A DNA stretch of 64,000 bases from the NCBI GenBank assembly GCA_015680685.1, contig MNCI01010462.1, positions 149,980-213,979 on the forward strand. The letters are read 5' to 3'. Shown here one piece after another: positions 1 through 11,201 of the stretch. The DNA is from Gnetum montanum. Taxonomy: Eukaryota > Streptophyta > Gnetopsida > Gnetales > Gnetaceae. Every line of letters begins with the position of its first letter. The stretch's first letter is position 1. The notes beneath the pieces were generated by a model. That model had not been told where the DNA came from. It did not search any database and saw only the letters and a list, made by a program, of their open reading frames with translations. The position numbers and the translations under genes are program-made.

Positions 1-841
1 TTGGTTCAGCGTTCCAAAGGCTAGAAAGAAGTTTTTGGGTAGAAGGAGAAGAGAAACATTGACTATGTAGCCTAAAGAGATGATAATTCTGTCGTTGGTG
101 GTCATTATGGATCTGCATAGATAAAGTAATAGGAAAATGATCAGATAATGTTGCGTGTTGGTGGACTTTAGTAGTAGAAAGGGTCTGCCAAAAAGAAAGG
201 GTGAAAAAGTAATACCTATCTAACCGACTATAAATGCGAGCCTGCCCCTTACGAAGATTATTCCAAGTGAAGCTGTTTAGAGAGCCACTAGCAGTATCTG
301 CGATGCCGTCCGAAAGATAGAAACGTTTCTTAAAATTTGACCAGGCTTGAAATTCATGATGCGGAAGTTGAGAGAAAACACCCCCGAGCTTATCATGATA
401 TAATTCCATCATGTTAAAATCACCACCAAAAATCCAAGAAATAGAAGGGAGGCTATAAGTGAGTTCATGCCACAATCGGGCTCGTTCGGTAGAGTCATTG
501 GGGGCATAAATAGAACAAACTCCGAAGGGACCATGTGAGGATCAGAAAACAACCCAAGCCACTCGGTGACCTAAATCGGACCCATGCTGAGGAAGTTTGT
601 CTTTCCAATAGGCTGGATAAAGAATGGTTGCGCCACCTTTGCCACACTCATGAGAAGTAGCAAGAACAGAAGAATGGGGAAGAAACCAGTGGGCTGAAAG
701 AGATAATTATTTGGCTGAGATCTTGATTTCTTAGAGGAGGAGGAAATCCAAAGTGAGATTTAGGCTAGAGAGAAAGTTGCTAGCTCGTTTGCGACGAAGC
801 CTATTAGTTAGGCCTCGGACATTTCAAGATAAGAGGTTCAT
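1..841 (-). pseudogene. LINE ORF2 remnant, AP-endonuclease domain
   Basis: Reading from the ATG at 841 gives MNLLS-stop-NVRGL, the start of an exonuclease-endonuclease-phosphatase domain. Visible landmarks are the NVRG start motif, GGDFNM (catalytic D and N), a SRLDRYYF segment and LSDHFPIT with the catalytic SDH near the window edge. Stops occur within WNVRG and at the QE motif, where the catalytic Glu context is lost. The domain would nick target DNA to prime reverse transcription. The RT domain is outside the window. The conserved motifs make the assignment secure; the stops show that it is inactive. Confidence 0.87.
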
Positions 842-1007
842 GGAGAAGCTCTAGATGTTATGAGTGACAGGGCAGTAGAAGGATCGGGGTTAGGAGTGTC
901 AGTTGTCATAGTAGTGGAAAGAATTGCAAAGGATTTGCTTGTATTGACAGTTAAAGCTGGGTTAGTTTTGGGCAAAGGAGATGAAGGAGGAGTGGTGGTT
1001 TTAGATG

Positions 1008-1960
1008 CTTCCCCCTACCATGACAAACTCATCACGTAAAAGTGAATCTTGGACTGATTGTGAGTGAATGATTGGTGATTTGGACCTGGCCTTAATGAGA
1101 GAATGGGATTGGGAGACTCTTGCCTTGAAGGGAGCAGATGAGGAAGAAGGGTGTGAAGCATTGTTAAAAGTAGAATCGAACTTAATGGGAGCAATTGGTG
1201 GGTTAGGTTGAGGAGTGACTACAAGACTAGATTTGGGAGGATTGGTTTGAGATTTTTCTTAGCTAGAAAGGGACAGGTAGAAATGTGATGCTCTGCACGA
1301 TGACAGTAGCTATAAGAGTTAGGAAGATAAACATAGTCTACCTTTTGATTAAAAACTTTGCCTCCAGCTCCTAAGGTTAAAGTGATTTTCTTTTGGGAAA
1401 TGTCTAGTTTGGTATAGTAGCGACGAAAGTGAGCCCCGTTAACCTCAATTCCATGGTCGGAGATGACTCGACCTAAGGCGCTAACTATGTCTCACTCAAC
1501 AGGTGAAAAGATTAAAGGAAGATGAGGTAGCTCTACATAAAAATGGATAATATTAAAGGCTAGGTCGCTGACATTGAAATCAAATTTCCAGGCCCGGGCA
1601 ATAAGTGTAGCATTACGAGCAGGAAAAATTTGAAGAGAGAGAGCTTTCTCAATGTGAGAAGCCTCAAAAAGTTTAGCAAGGACAAAATTACGAGCATAGT
1701 ATTGAGCGTGTAAGACTTGTATTCCGTGAGCTTGTAAAATAGTTTTAATATGCAAATTGATGCTTAATGATCGATGTAGATAACCACTATTTGAAAAAAA
1801 AAATAAAGTGTGCAAAAAAATCTTGAGAAATAGATTCAAAAATATCTTCAGGTAAAAGAAAATCCAAAGATTCTAAGTTGGGAGAACTTCCCTAAGGTGA
1901 AGAAGTAGCACCCGCTGAAGATTCATCCATATCTTTGCATGAAAAGAGCTCCACGTCCAT
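1008..1960 (-). pseudogene. LINE ORF1 remnant (DUF4283-like, zinc knuckle)
   Basis: The frame starts at an ATG at 1960 (MDVELFSC) and runs, with a stop near 1892 and a frame change near 1780, to about 1008. The middle part (1492-1839) has the DUF4283 pattern of plant LINE ORF1 proteins, including FYVELPHLPLIF, corresponding to the 'W-h-P-L-P' motif, followed by a broken DIVSALGRVIS helix. After it comes a C-x4-H-x4-C knuckle (CHRAEHHISTC) whose first cysteine is absent, then a Ser/Lys-rich tail. In intact elements ORF1 is the RNA-binding partner of ORF2. At least two stops are in frame, so it is non-functional. Confidence 0.8.
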
Positions 1961-2032
1961 TGGAACTGGCTCAACGTCGGTAATAACACAGTGAGAGACC
2001 TGGCACAACCTACAGCAATAGCACCATAAAGT

Positions 2033-2458
2033 AGACCCTGCTGCCCACTACTACCGCAAGAGCGCGGCGTAGCAGCCCTGGCTCACAGCCGCCAAAGCAC
2101 GGCCCTCGTGGCAGATGGTCTAGCGCTCCTAGATCCTCTTTTCAGAGTTTCCCTGGTTCTGGTTTCAGATCTGATTCTAGATCTGGGTTTAATCCCAGAT
2201 CTGCAAACGGGGGTTTCAACTCTAGGAGATTTGGATCTGAGTCCAGATCTGCATGGCCTTCTACTCCTGCATTTGCTCCACTGCCCACCTGGATCACTGC
2301 TTCCAGATCTAATTCTTTCCACAGACGCTCTCACGGTCCAGGCCATGGCCGAGGACGCGGCCACAACAGCAGCGCGCATTTCGCTTCTCAGGCCACATTC
2401 AGACAAACCTCTGGTTTTCGCGTTCAGGCAGATTTGGTTGGGTTCGTGGAAAAAAAGT
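2033..2458 (+). other. GC-rich Arg/Ser/Gly-rich open frame of unknown origin
   Basis: An uninterrupted 142-codon frame without an ATG runs from just after a TAG to a TAA at 2456-2458. The translation is low complexity (FRSDSRSGF, SESRSAW) and ends with GPGHGRGRGH, like an RGG/RS RNA-binding tail. Five AGATCT hexamers (2167, 2179, 2197, 2245, 2305) are spaced by multiples of 6 bp, so each reads Arg-Ser. Because AGATCT is a palindrome the minus strand is also open (2083-2484). The segment is far more GC-rich than its surroundings. It directly abuts the 5' end of the LINE and could be the LINE 5' UTR, or a gag tail of another element. No function is assigned. Confidence 0.4.
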
Positions 2459-3416
2459 AACAGGATCAAATTCAACGTCGTCAATTCAATTTAAAGTCTC
2501 CAGCATGAGGATCAAGCGCATGAAAAAGTGAATGGAAATGATTGCAAAAGCAGCGATTTCGTACTGCAATCAACACTATAGATTAGAAATAGAACTTCGG
2601 CCACCCCAATATGAGAGTCTCTTCAATAGGGTAATGGTTTGGTATGGATAAACGATAATTCTAGGCTGATTCGCGTCCCTAAAATTTTGACATTTTTTAA
2701 ATAATAATAATAATTTAATAATTTTAATAACTTAATATTATTTTATTGCACATATAATGAGAATCTTTGAACATCAATATCTTCCAAAACATAAGTTTGA
2801 TCGAGACAAAATTTGTACTATTGGAATCATCTCGACAAGTACTATGTATTGGACATGGGCTTAGGTTTCAAAAATGAATTTGATTTTTGAGGAATTTAAA
2901 AAATGAAATTAGCTTATTTTGTTGAATTAACATTTCTATGCTAACATATGATAACTTGAGAGTTTCTAGATTACTTGAATAATGAATTTCAACAAAAAGA
3001 AAAGATTAACTCATGTCATGGTTACTAGGTTTTTTTGAAAGAAATTTAATATAGATCTTAATTAATTAATAATTATAGTATTAAGATGGATAAGAGTTAC
3101 CTAAACTAGTCATACCAACATCTCTTGTAATTGATGAATCTGGATGAGGAGTAACCAAATCTTCATTGGTCAATGACATCCAGAAAGAATTTTGTTAGTA
3201 GGATCTATGTCTTTTTGTAGATGTATGATCCCTTGTTCATGAAATCAATGAAATGATATCTTTTAGCTTTCATAGATCATCTCAAACATATAGTGCATTC
3301 AATGATTGTTAATGACTTTCCCTCTATTGTGGGTTCATGGTTGATCATCAATTTCTTATTGTAGTAGGGCCATGGCTATCAATGACCCTTTGGTTGTGGT
3401 TTTCTTTAATACCAAT
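2459..3416. other. AT-rich non-coding stretch, probably leader of a family B gypsy element
   Basis: No gene is recognisable. The right end (about 3398-3416, minus strand) reads ATTGGTATTAAAGAAAACC, a degenerate match to the initiator-Met primer-binding site that should follow the 5' LTR at 3417-3990. The leftward region is therefore probably the start of that element's internal sequence, decayed and truncated before any coding part. Confidence 0.4.
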
Positions 3417-3990
3417 TGTGACATCCTGTCCCAAGATGTCAAGGAAAACATCAAATATATTATATATTAGACATTATGCATATGAAGAAAATATACCAAA
3501 TGTGAAATATGTATGATATCCAACATTATGTATAAAGGAAATAACAGGAAAATGAAAAAAGAGAAAGAAATGAATGCTTTATTGCTATGGAATAGTGTAT
3601 CTGGATAGTGCTCTAAGAGTGTAGCTTGGAGTTTTCTTCCTTTGGCATCTATCCCTTAAAGGCAATCTAGCATTGCCACCATAGTTAGGCTTATAATATG
3701 ACTAGAAGGAATGGCCAATCCACTTCTAGTCCCACTTCATTTAGTTCTCGTGACTTGCCTATACTAGCTCCACCACTCCCTACCAGCATGACCTCTAAGC
3801 CCAAGAATAAATGCCTTGGGTCAAACCCCCAAAGGTCACCTTGAGAGACATGTTCATTATTACAACATGCCCTTTCAGGTTTTAATTACAACTACCCTTC
3901 TGGGTTTTTGTTAAGATAACAATAACACTTATTATGAAAAGACACCATCTTCATTAGGTAACAAGATCATTTTGGAATGGGGATGTGACA
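3417..3990 (-). repeat. LTR of gypsy family B (5' LTR of a minus-strand element)
   Basis: The 574-bp segment has inverted ends TGTGACATCC and GGATGTGACA, i.e. TGTCACATCC at its start on the minus strand, typical of Ty3/gypsy LTRs. A degenerate TGGTATCAGAGC-type primer site follows on the minus strand at about 3400-3415, so this is a 5' LTR or its remnant. A related, 5'-truncated copy lies at 60779-61277 (shared stretch about 3510-3990). The 5-bp flanks (CCAAT, TATAT) do not match, as expected if the other end of the element is lost. Confidence 0.72.
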
Positions 3991-4859
3991 TATATTTCAT
4001 TGTTTTTAATATTCAAATCATTTTATTATTATTCTAAGCAATCTTTTCTATCTTTTGGTTCATGGGAATGCATATATTGATTAATTCAGTTCTTCCCCTT
4101 AATCCATGATGATGTCAAGGTACGTTTCTAATGTTCTTATTTTCTTGCTTCTTTTATACCTTTTGAGGTTAATTTTTTTTTATTTTGTTATGTTGTGATC
4201 CTTGTATTATGATCTAGTAGTAGAAGAAGGTAAGTCCAAATGTAATGATAAACTTTGGTGCTTTTCCTAGGATTGGAAGAATGTCCTAATGTACCTGCTA
4301 CATCAAGGTAGGGGTGTCAATGCACTTCCACTAGGGTAGCCCCTCCAAATCAACTAATTAATATAAAATAGAGGAACGCTTTCAAACACATTTCATTGCT
4401 TTAACTTTCAATTTTCTTATATTCCTTTAACACTAGTTGTAATAAACAAGTAAAACTCTACTAGATTTTTACCATAATAGCTAGATTTTTCATATTTTTT
4501 TTATAAGCATTCTTCTTTGGCACTTTTGCTCTTAGTTTTCTAGTTGTGGTTCAAGCTCAATGTCTTCTAACATAGTCATTACAAAGAGATTCCAATTCAA
4601 ATATGTATTTAATGTATTTAATTATTATTTAAATATTTATACCTTATCTATACTTGGCCATGTATGTCATGATTCAACAATTGTGACAATGCTTCTCAAA
4701 CATTTCTAAGGATTATATTTATGATTATTTTTACATGTAATTTTTCAATGATAATATGATCCCTAGGAAAGTCAATTTAGTTTTAATAAACTTTGTAGCT
4801 CATCATGTTGAGATGATTATGATCCAAGCATTGTAGAGCAAGGAGGGATGAGGTTAAAT
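3991..4859. other. AT-rich intergenic DNA, nothing recognised
   Basis: No open frame of note, repeat or RNA gene is visible here. Confidence 0.5.
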
Positions 4860-5720
4860 AATCTTAGGCCTTTGTCGATAAACCTTTGCATATGTCATCT
4901 ATTCTTTAGAAGAAGGAAGGAGAATAACTCAGATCTTCTTATTTGAAGCCTATAGGTCCTACTCTAGAAAGGCCTCCACCTAGTAGTAGATCAATAGGTA
5001 GGCAATCACATTCTCAATCTTCATATCAAGGATGTGTGGAGTAGTAAGAAATAGAATAACTGCTAGAGAAGCTAGAAGAGGATGAAAATGAGGATGCTAA
5101 TGACATCCAAGAAGGCATTGATGCACATTATTTCTATTAGTTACAAATCCATGAGGATAAACATTTTCATTAGTTCCTTGAGCTTGGTTGTCTTGAGCTA
5201 AAGAAGTCACTATAGTAGACTAACTTCTATGAATACATCACCTAGTACTTCACATGATATTGCTATGAGGTAGAAGAATTCTACCAAAACCTTGCTACTA
5301 ATGGTATGAGGACTTTCATTGGTAGATTTATTGTGCCTATTTCTACATGGATAATCTTAAGGGCTACAGGATTTCAGAACAAACCACTAAATAATTGATG
5401 GCACAGACCCAAAAAACTTATTTAAAACTTAGTTTAAAGGTCCTATTCAAGGCCTTCAATACATAAAAAAGAAAAAATGAAGATGTTTAAAATTTCCTTG
5501 GTCCATAATGCCATGTACAAAAGCATTAGCTGCAACTTGCTACCCACCAAACAATCATAATATATCTCTAGTGAAAAGGTAAAAGCTATGTCCTTGATGA
5601 GAGAAAAGTGTATTATCATCATCTCCTACTTTTTATATAAGGCCTTGATTTAGAAAATTGAAGATGCGTCCAAGGATAAGAGGGAGATCTATGCCTTTCT
5701 AGGATTCATCTAAAATCTTT
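4860..5720 (+). pseudogene. Decayed retrotransposon-associated coding remnant
   Basis: One plus-strand frame stays protein-like over several hundred bases despite many stops. It has an acidic stretch (LEEDENEDANDIQEG) and then EVEEFYQNLATNG and GRFIVPIS, near 5255-5340. That layout, 'EFY-N-L' followed by 'V-G-h-I-P-h-S', resembles the plant-specific 'putative plant transposon protein' domain found next to gypsy gag in many plants. Most stops are TAG, where CAG (Gln) would fit, so C-to-T decay is likely. The family match is by eye only and uncertain. Confidence 0.4.
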
Positions 5721-6119
5721 GTGAACTAGCTAGCATAGTCAACCATGTGGGAAGAAATTGCACAATAGCGGGAATGATAGACTAGAAGAAGATCATGATG
5801 GCTACTTCAAGATGATATCTAGAGATACTTGAAGTCATATCTAATTCAAAGCATAAGATGCCTTCAACATTGGTATATCATATTTGACATTCATATAATA
5901 TTTGTCAATGGAAACAAGAGCATCAAATGCACCTCAAGATTCTCAATTAACACAAGTGAAATGACTTACTAAAATGGTTTTCTAGCCTTCTGATTTCAAC
6001 ATCAAGCATAGTACTAGGACCCTCTTCTTGATGATATTATAATGCTAATCAGAAAAAATCATAGGCTATTTGGTGAAGCCTATGATTTTAGGATTCAATA
6101 ATATTATTACATCTAGAAT

Positions 6120-6240
6120 TAGTGTTAGGGACTAAAGACTAAATATGTAGCGCCTTGATGGATGTATATTTCTGGATATTTCTGCCCTGCCTTGTTAGGG
6201 ACTAAAAGAGATTCCCCATCAACTTTCTCTTGATGTTCTA
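6120..6240 (+). repeat. Small fragment related to the Copia LTR
   Basis: The stretch around 6171-6197 (tggatatttctgccctgcc and following) matches the start of the Copia LTRs at 21470 and 31940. The adjacent 'gtagcgccttgatgg' resembles sequence just after the 3' LTR (about 32025-32040). It is probably a decayed solo LTR fragment. The remainder of 5720-7090 shows nothing else recognisable. Confidence 0.4.
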
Positions 6241-7090
6241 ATGTTTAAAGAAATGTAAATGTTAAAAAAGTGTTAACTTCTAATTGGTATTTTAAAGATT
6301 CTGGAATCACCTAAAATCTTTTGGAATGCCCCAGAATCATCTATAATTAGCTAGAATCATCTAGAATTGCCTGCAATTGCGATCCAAAATCATGATTTTT
6401 AATTTGGAATCATGATTCCAAGCTGGTTTGCGATCTAGAACTGATCTAGATTGCAATTGTTTGGATCACAATACTGATCTGATCTTCATAAGTATGGTAT
6501 GAACTAATTAATTAGTTAAACTGACAAATTATTTTAATGGGATGTCCTCTGCACTCATTTAGCTAATAGTAAATTGCTAACTAATATGATTGATTCATAA
6601 ATCAATAACTCAATTAGGAGTGTAGATTTCTAACAAGGTGGGAATGCAACTCTATGATTCCAAAACTGAAATTCCCAGATTGTTAAAATTCTTTCTATAA
6701 GAACATTATTACAGATTGTGCTTACAGAACAATATATAGGATGAACAGAATATATTCTTGCACTGTATCGCAATAAATTTTGAGAATTTTGGAAGTTAAT
6801 TGCTGATAATTTGTTAGAGTTTTTTCAACTATTAAATCCAACTTATAACGTGTACATTAATCTTGTCCAATGAAGTCAGTCTTTTATTACAGATGTAAGT
6901 ATTAGCCAGAGTTTCACAAATCTCAGTCATTAAAATGTGATTTTCCCCTGGGAAAAGGTCATGCTCCGGCAATTTTTTCAACGTAATTTTTATCTCATAG
7001 GATTATTGATGTTAATTTAAGAACGGACTAATTGTAACTCAACAAACTTGTGAATTGAAAATTGATTTTTCTATGCTTTAAAGTGAATAG

Positions 7091-10000
7091 GAAGAGGTGA
7101 TTTGAGCCAACTGAAACTGGATGATTGTAAGGCCTATTTGCGAAAGCATGGACTTATATTATCTGGAAATAAATCAATTTGTATTCAGCGAATGAAGGAG
7201 CACAAGTGCTGTGGTCTTTGTTGTAAGGAATCAGTATTTTTAATGAATTTATGTTACTGTTTTTAGTGATTAAAATATTTAAAGAAATATGCTAAGTAAA
7301 ATTTAGAGTTGGATCATGTTCTCTAGGATTGACAGTTTTTAAGAGTTAGTTATCAGGTTATCAGGTTCATGCAATGCTTTGAAGGAGGTCTCAAGTTGTA
7401 AATTGTATGGTCTATTTTAATGACATTCATCACATGAAGTTGGTTTCTCAACTTTTTATAGCTTTTGTCATTAGTAACAAGGATATATTAAACATTTGTT
7501 TTAACCTGCAATTTTAAGTTTGCTATTGTGAAGCTTAGAGGACCACCACTTGGAGTGATGGTAAAGTGCTCGTTTGTTAAGTTGTAAGACCTGGATTCAA
7601 GCCTGGACATGGCCACTCAAAAGATAAGCTTGTTGCTTTGTATGTTAAAAATAGGAAGTTCCATGTATGCTATAGTTTTCAGCTTAGATTTTTGGTGCTT
7701 ACTGGCTCTGAACTGCTTGCCATGTAATCCTTGAAAACCTGAAGCAAAAGCAAGAAGTGTTTTAGACACAAGCATTTATCAACACAGACCCGTATTGATA
7801 TGTCAAAAGCCATTTGATGGGAGGGAGATGTTTGCAATTTGGTACCTTTTAGGTTTATAAACAGGAAATTTGCTCACTAGCCAGAAGATGAGATATAAGC
7901 TGCTTGATAGAGAGGTATTATTTACCATTAAAGTGTGTCTAGACATGACATTAAGAGAGAAAATGACTGTAATATAAATTTTTTTCTTATAGACATAGGT
8001 CTGTTACAACGGCACCTGAAAAGGTTGATTTCATACTTAAATACTAGTTACGGGAAATCCTTGTCACAGGGGGTCATTTAATCCTATTACAAAAAATGTT
8101 ACTGATTGGTATCAGGAACAATAGTTGACTATGAGAACATTGATAAATCCTAACAGCAAAGTCAAAACCCAAATTGATAGTATGAAGGCAAAGAGGATGG
8201 CTTTGTAGTATTTCTAAGCTTCCTTGTTTCGAGGACGACCTCAAGATCTCCTTCTATTCTGTGATAGAAATTAAGGGCTCTTACTAACTAATTTCTCTGT
8301 TAATGAACATTCAAAGAAGACATTCAGTATGATATAAAGTTATCGTTTCGATGATTCAGTAAAATAGATGAATGTTTACCTGTAGTAGTTGACACAATCT
8401 GTGTGATAAAAGTATGTCATGCGACTGGTGGAATTATTTTTATTGTTACTTTTGATTATTTTGTATTGTTTAACTTATATTAAAATATTTATGTATTATG
8501 ATTGGTATAATGCTCCTAATATATTGTTAATACACAGTTTTTGTTCATATTCGTGTAGGTATCTTCCAAAAAAATAAAAACTCAATAAAAAAAAAGCGTA
8601 GGGCCAAAGTTCTTGATAACAGCCCTAATGGGCAACCTCACTTTTGTTGATCTTCGAATATTTCTGAAATAAGTGTAGGTGTGAAACATATGCTGCTTAT
8701 GAATGAAAGCATACGCTTATGTTATAGTTCTCTGTTTATCAGGATTGCAGCTAAAGGTGCTCAAACCTTGTATCCAAGAACATCATTTATGATTAACTGT
8801 AAAGGTAGGCTATTTTGCACTTTTGTTGGAAAGACATGCTTCTGATCATTAATCACTGAAATGCCACCTTATCGGACAGGGGATGTTTGTGCTGGTGATG
8901 TTGTTTTATTTTCACAACGGGTATATCAAAAGCAATTACAAGATTTCAGTTGCGTTAAGCATTTCATTATTTTTCTTTGCATTCAATGCTTTATGAACTA
9001 CTTTTTATACATATGATGTAGCATCGCGAGGCAGAGTTCAAACTCCTCTGGGAAAGAGGACTGGAGCAGGAATAGTGATAAAGGAGAGCTACGGGAAAGC
9101 AAAACAACAGCACACTTTCACAGCAAATAAGCATTTAAGAGAACACTCTACCAAGTAAATGTCTTTATAGCAAACTTTTCTTATTATTTTTTGGTAATCA
9201 AGGTTGAGATTCTTTGGGGTGTTGGGGTCAAACCCTTGGCTCCTCTTTATCTCCTCCTTATCAAAGGCCGCAATTTGTATCGCATGCGTATTTCTCGCCA
9301 GGTATTCTTGTATGTTATTGTGTCACTGTTCTAGAATTTGTCACTGGTTTTTAAAGTGCAGACAACGGTTTTTTTCTGGCTTTAATTCGTGTAGCCTTGG
9401 AAGGACGAATCAGAGAGAGCAAAAGTTTTGGCAGAGAAACATCAACGAGGATCTGTTGCAAGAAGTATTGGAGCTGCTGTAAAAGATAAGTACAGAAACA
9501 GTGGTATGTGAAATGTTGCAGAGCAATTTATTTTTAGAAAGGAAACTGTCAGATATTTTCTGTTTTTAACATGATATCTGTGGCTTGATTTTATCCACAG
9601 GAAACAAACGTCCGTCCACCCAGATCGCTGCTGAACCTTCCACAAAAAGACGCAAAACTGAGAAACTGGAAAGTTGCAGGAGATCAGAGAAATCTTTTCC
9701 TAACCGGGGCGGCTTGGAAAAGAAACCTCAATATCCACCCAAAGAAAAAAGCTTTCAGAGAAACCATGGGATTAGGCAGTCCGCCAAGGAAAATGTTTCT
9801 GCTATAAATCCTACAGGAAAGTCCCATGTCATTCCAAATGTACGCAGTGGGCCCGTCCAACAACACGGTAATTTCTTCCAGCGAGAGGGAGCCATCCTTC
9901 AGTGGCATCTGATTAAGATGGAAGCCCAGAACCCGAGAGTTTTTTATGCAAGAGATAACAATCTGCATGCTCAGGTATTGCAAGTTCGTCAGCAAATTAT

Positions 10001-10961
10001 AATTTTAATCCCCATCCACCTTTGCCACCTGTACACAACTTCCACTCTGGGCCATTAACATTTCATTCTTTTCAAAGTACAGATTGTTCTAATAAATGTC
10101 AGCTTAGAGAAGCTGCAGATCTTCCACCTTATTCATTTCCAACTCACATCTTAACCATCCAAGTTCAACCTAGATGGTTATCAGTTAGTTCAGCCTCGGG
10201 AAAGACCTGTGCATTCAAGCAACACTCTTCATCAATAATTTCTGCAATGAAGCTTCCCTTCTTTAAATTGTATCGAGTCACCATTTGGAAGTCTCTGTGT
10301 CCTTTTACGAGTGCTCTCTGCCGCATCTAAGTTTATGCCATTCTCTTGTAAGTTGTAACAAACCAGTTTGTGTTGATAATTGATTGTGCCCTAGATCAAG
10401 TTCCCTCCTTTAGTGATCCATTATTTATAAGGTTGTTCCCAGTCTCATTCACAGTTATCTAAGTTCCCCCTTCCCTTTAACCCTGTGACTTAATGTGGTT
10501 GATACTCTTTTAACATTAATAAACCCCCACATTTCCTTCTTTTCCCGCTGAATGCAGCAATAATTGCCTATCCGGTAACCCCTGTTACTACCCTAATCCT
10601 CTAAGTAAATATGTGAGAACTAAAGAGGTTACAATAAGCGGTTCTGTGAAACGAAGCCCAGCGGAAGTCATTTGCATCAAGAATACTTCAAGAATATACT
10701 GGACCGTTTTCCCAGGCATGCATCAAAAATATACTGGACATTCATCTTTGTCAGGACAACTCTACGTTCCCACTACAGTCCCGAATTTCATCTTTGTGAG
10801 GACAACTCTACGTTCCCACTACAGTCCTGAATACGCAGTCATCATTGAATTGCTCGTTTCAAGGATGCAATGACAGACTTGCTAAGCATTGTGTCAACGG
10901 TGCATGCGGTCAGTGCAGTAGGAGAACTAGAATGACTTGCACGCGACATCGGACCCATTAA
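7091..10961 (+). CDS. SAP-domain protein, 'zinc finger CCCH domain-containing protein 62'-like (multi-exon; 3' part frame-broken)
   Basis: Exons joined by phase: 7091-7222, 8751-8804, 8880-8948, 9022-9122, 9203-9301, 9395-9503, 9601-~10347, 10558-10961. Exon 1 encodes a SAP DNA/RNA-binding helix pair (LSQLKLDDCKAYLRKHGL, then CIQRMKEHK). Exons 2-6 encode the block typical of plant C3H62 proteins: INCKGDVCAGDVVLF, then KESYGKAKQQHTFT, then ILWGVGVKPL and IKGRNLYR, then AKVLAEKHQRGS. Exon 7 is polar with a KRRKTEK nuclear-localisation-like cluster. The last exon ends in a Cys-rich motif C-x4-C-x7-C-x4-C-x2-C-x7-C-x2-H before the TAA at 10959. No CCCH finger was found. The N-terminal exon upstream of 7091 was not identified. 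A one-base frame change near 9976 and a 46-bp duplication at 10741-10832 break the frame, so this is either a recent pseudogene or a gene whose 3' exons I have mis-modelled. Role inferred: nuclear nucleic-acid binding. Confidence 0.8.
7223..8750 (+). other. First recognised intron of the SAP gene
   Basis: The donor GTAAGG at 7223 and acceptor GATTGCAG ending at 8750 give matching phase (one base carried). The 1.5-kb intron carries a tRNA-type SINE head (7540-7640) and otherwise AT-rich sequence with no recognised gene. Confidence 0.6.
7540..7700 (+). repeat. tRNA-derived SINE in intron
   Basis: An internal RNA polymerase III promoter is visible: A box TGGAGTGATGG at 7551-7561 and B box GGATTCAAGCC at 7593-7603, 31 bp apart. 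Both match tRNA consensus (TGGCNNAGTGG, GGTTCGAATCC) with a few changes. The flanking sequence does not fold into a complete tRNA, so a SINE head is more likely than a tRNA gene. The 3' end and target duplication are not clear. Confidence 0.6.
10741..10832 (+). repeat. 46-bp tandem duplication in the last exon of the SAP gene
   Basis: Two adjacent copies (10741-10786 and 10787-10832) begin ttcatctttgt and end cagtcc[c/t]gaat, differing at two positions. 46 is not a multiple of three. With only one copy the frame from the exon start at 10558 runs through to the Cys-rich C-terminus and the TAA at 10959. Confidence 0.9.
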
Positions 10962-11196
10962 CAACTTTTAATTCCCAAAATGTTGCGATTTTGTGTTTTT
11001 ATTTCCAAATAAGTTTTTTATTGTATGCAGTTGTTCTTAATTGATCTGTGTTTAAGGGTATTATTGAATACTTAAATTCAACATGGGCATTAGGAAAGAG
11101 GATGATACTTAATTTGTTTGTTGGATGAAGCCTTGAAATTAGTTTTGTTTCTTGTTTTTAAGTTTAATACTTCAACCGATGCGAAATCTTTTCTTA
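10962..11196. other. Intergenic, probable 3' UTR of the SAP gene
   Basis: Non-coding, T-rich sequence between the stop codon and the target duplication of gypsy element 1. No clear additional feature is seen. Confidence 0.5.
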
Positions 11197-11201
11197 CTAA
11201 T

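Larger units (their letters stand above)
1..1960 (-). mobile_element. L1-type LINE, 5' part (ORF1 and endonuclease of ORF2)
   Basis: A non-LTR retrotransposon lies on the minus strand. Its 5' end is near 1960 and its reverse-transcriptase half would lie beyond the left edge of the window. Both ORFs can be read in translation but contain stops and frame changes, so the copy is dead. The order is ORF1 with a DUF4283-like fold and zinc knuckle, a short gap, then ORF2 starting with an AP-endonuclease domain, which is the usual order of plant L1 elements. The strand and family are clear; the exact 5' end is not, because no target duplication can be seen without the 3' end. Confidence 0.88.

Noticed and set aside
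2083-2484. 133-codon minus-strand open frame
   Set aside because: It mirrors the plus-strand Arg/Ser frame through palindromic AGATCT repeats; no independent evidence of coding.
7551-7603. A functional tRNA gene
   Set aside because: A and B boxes are present but the flanks do not form acceptor and anticodon stems of a normal tRNA.
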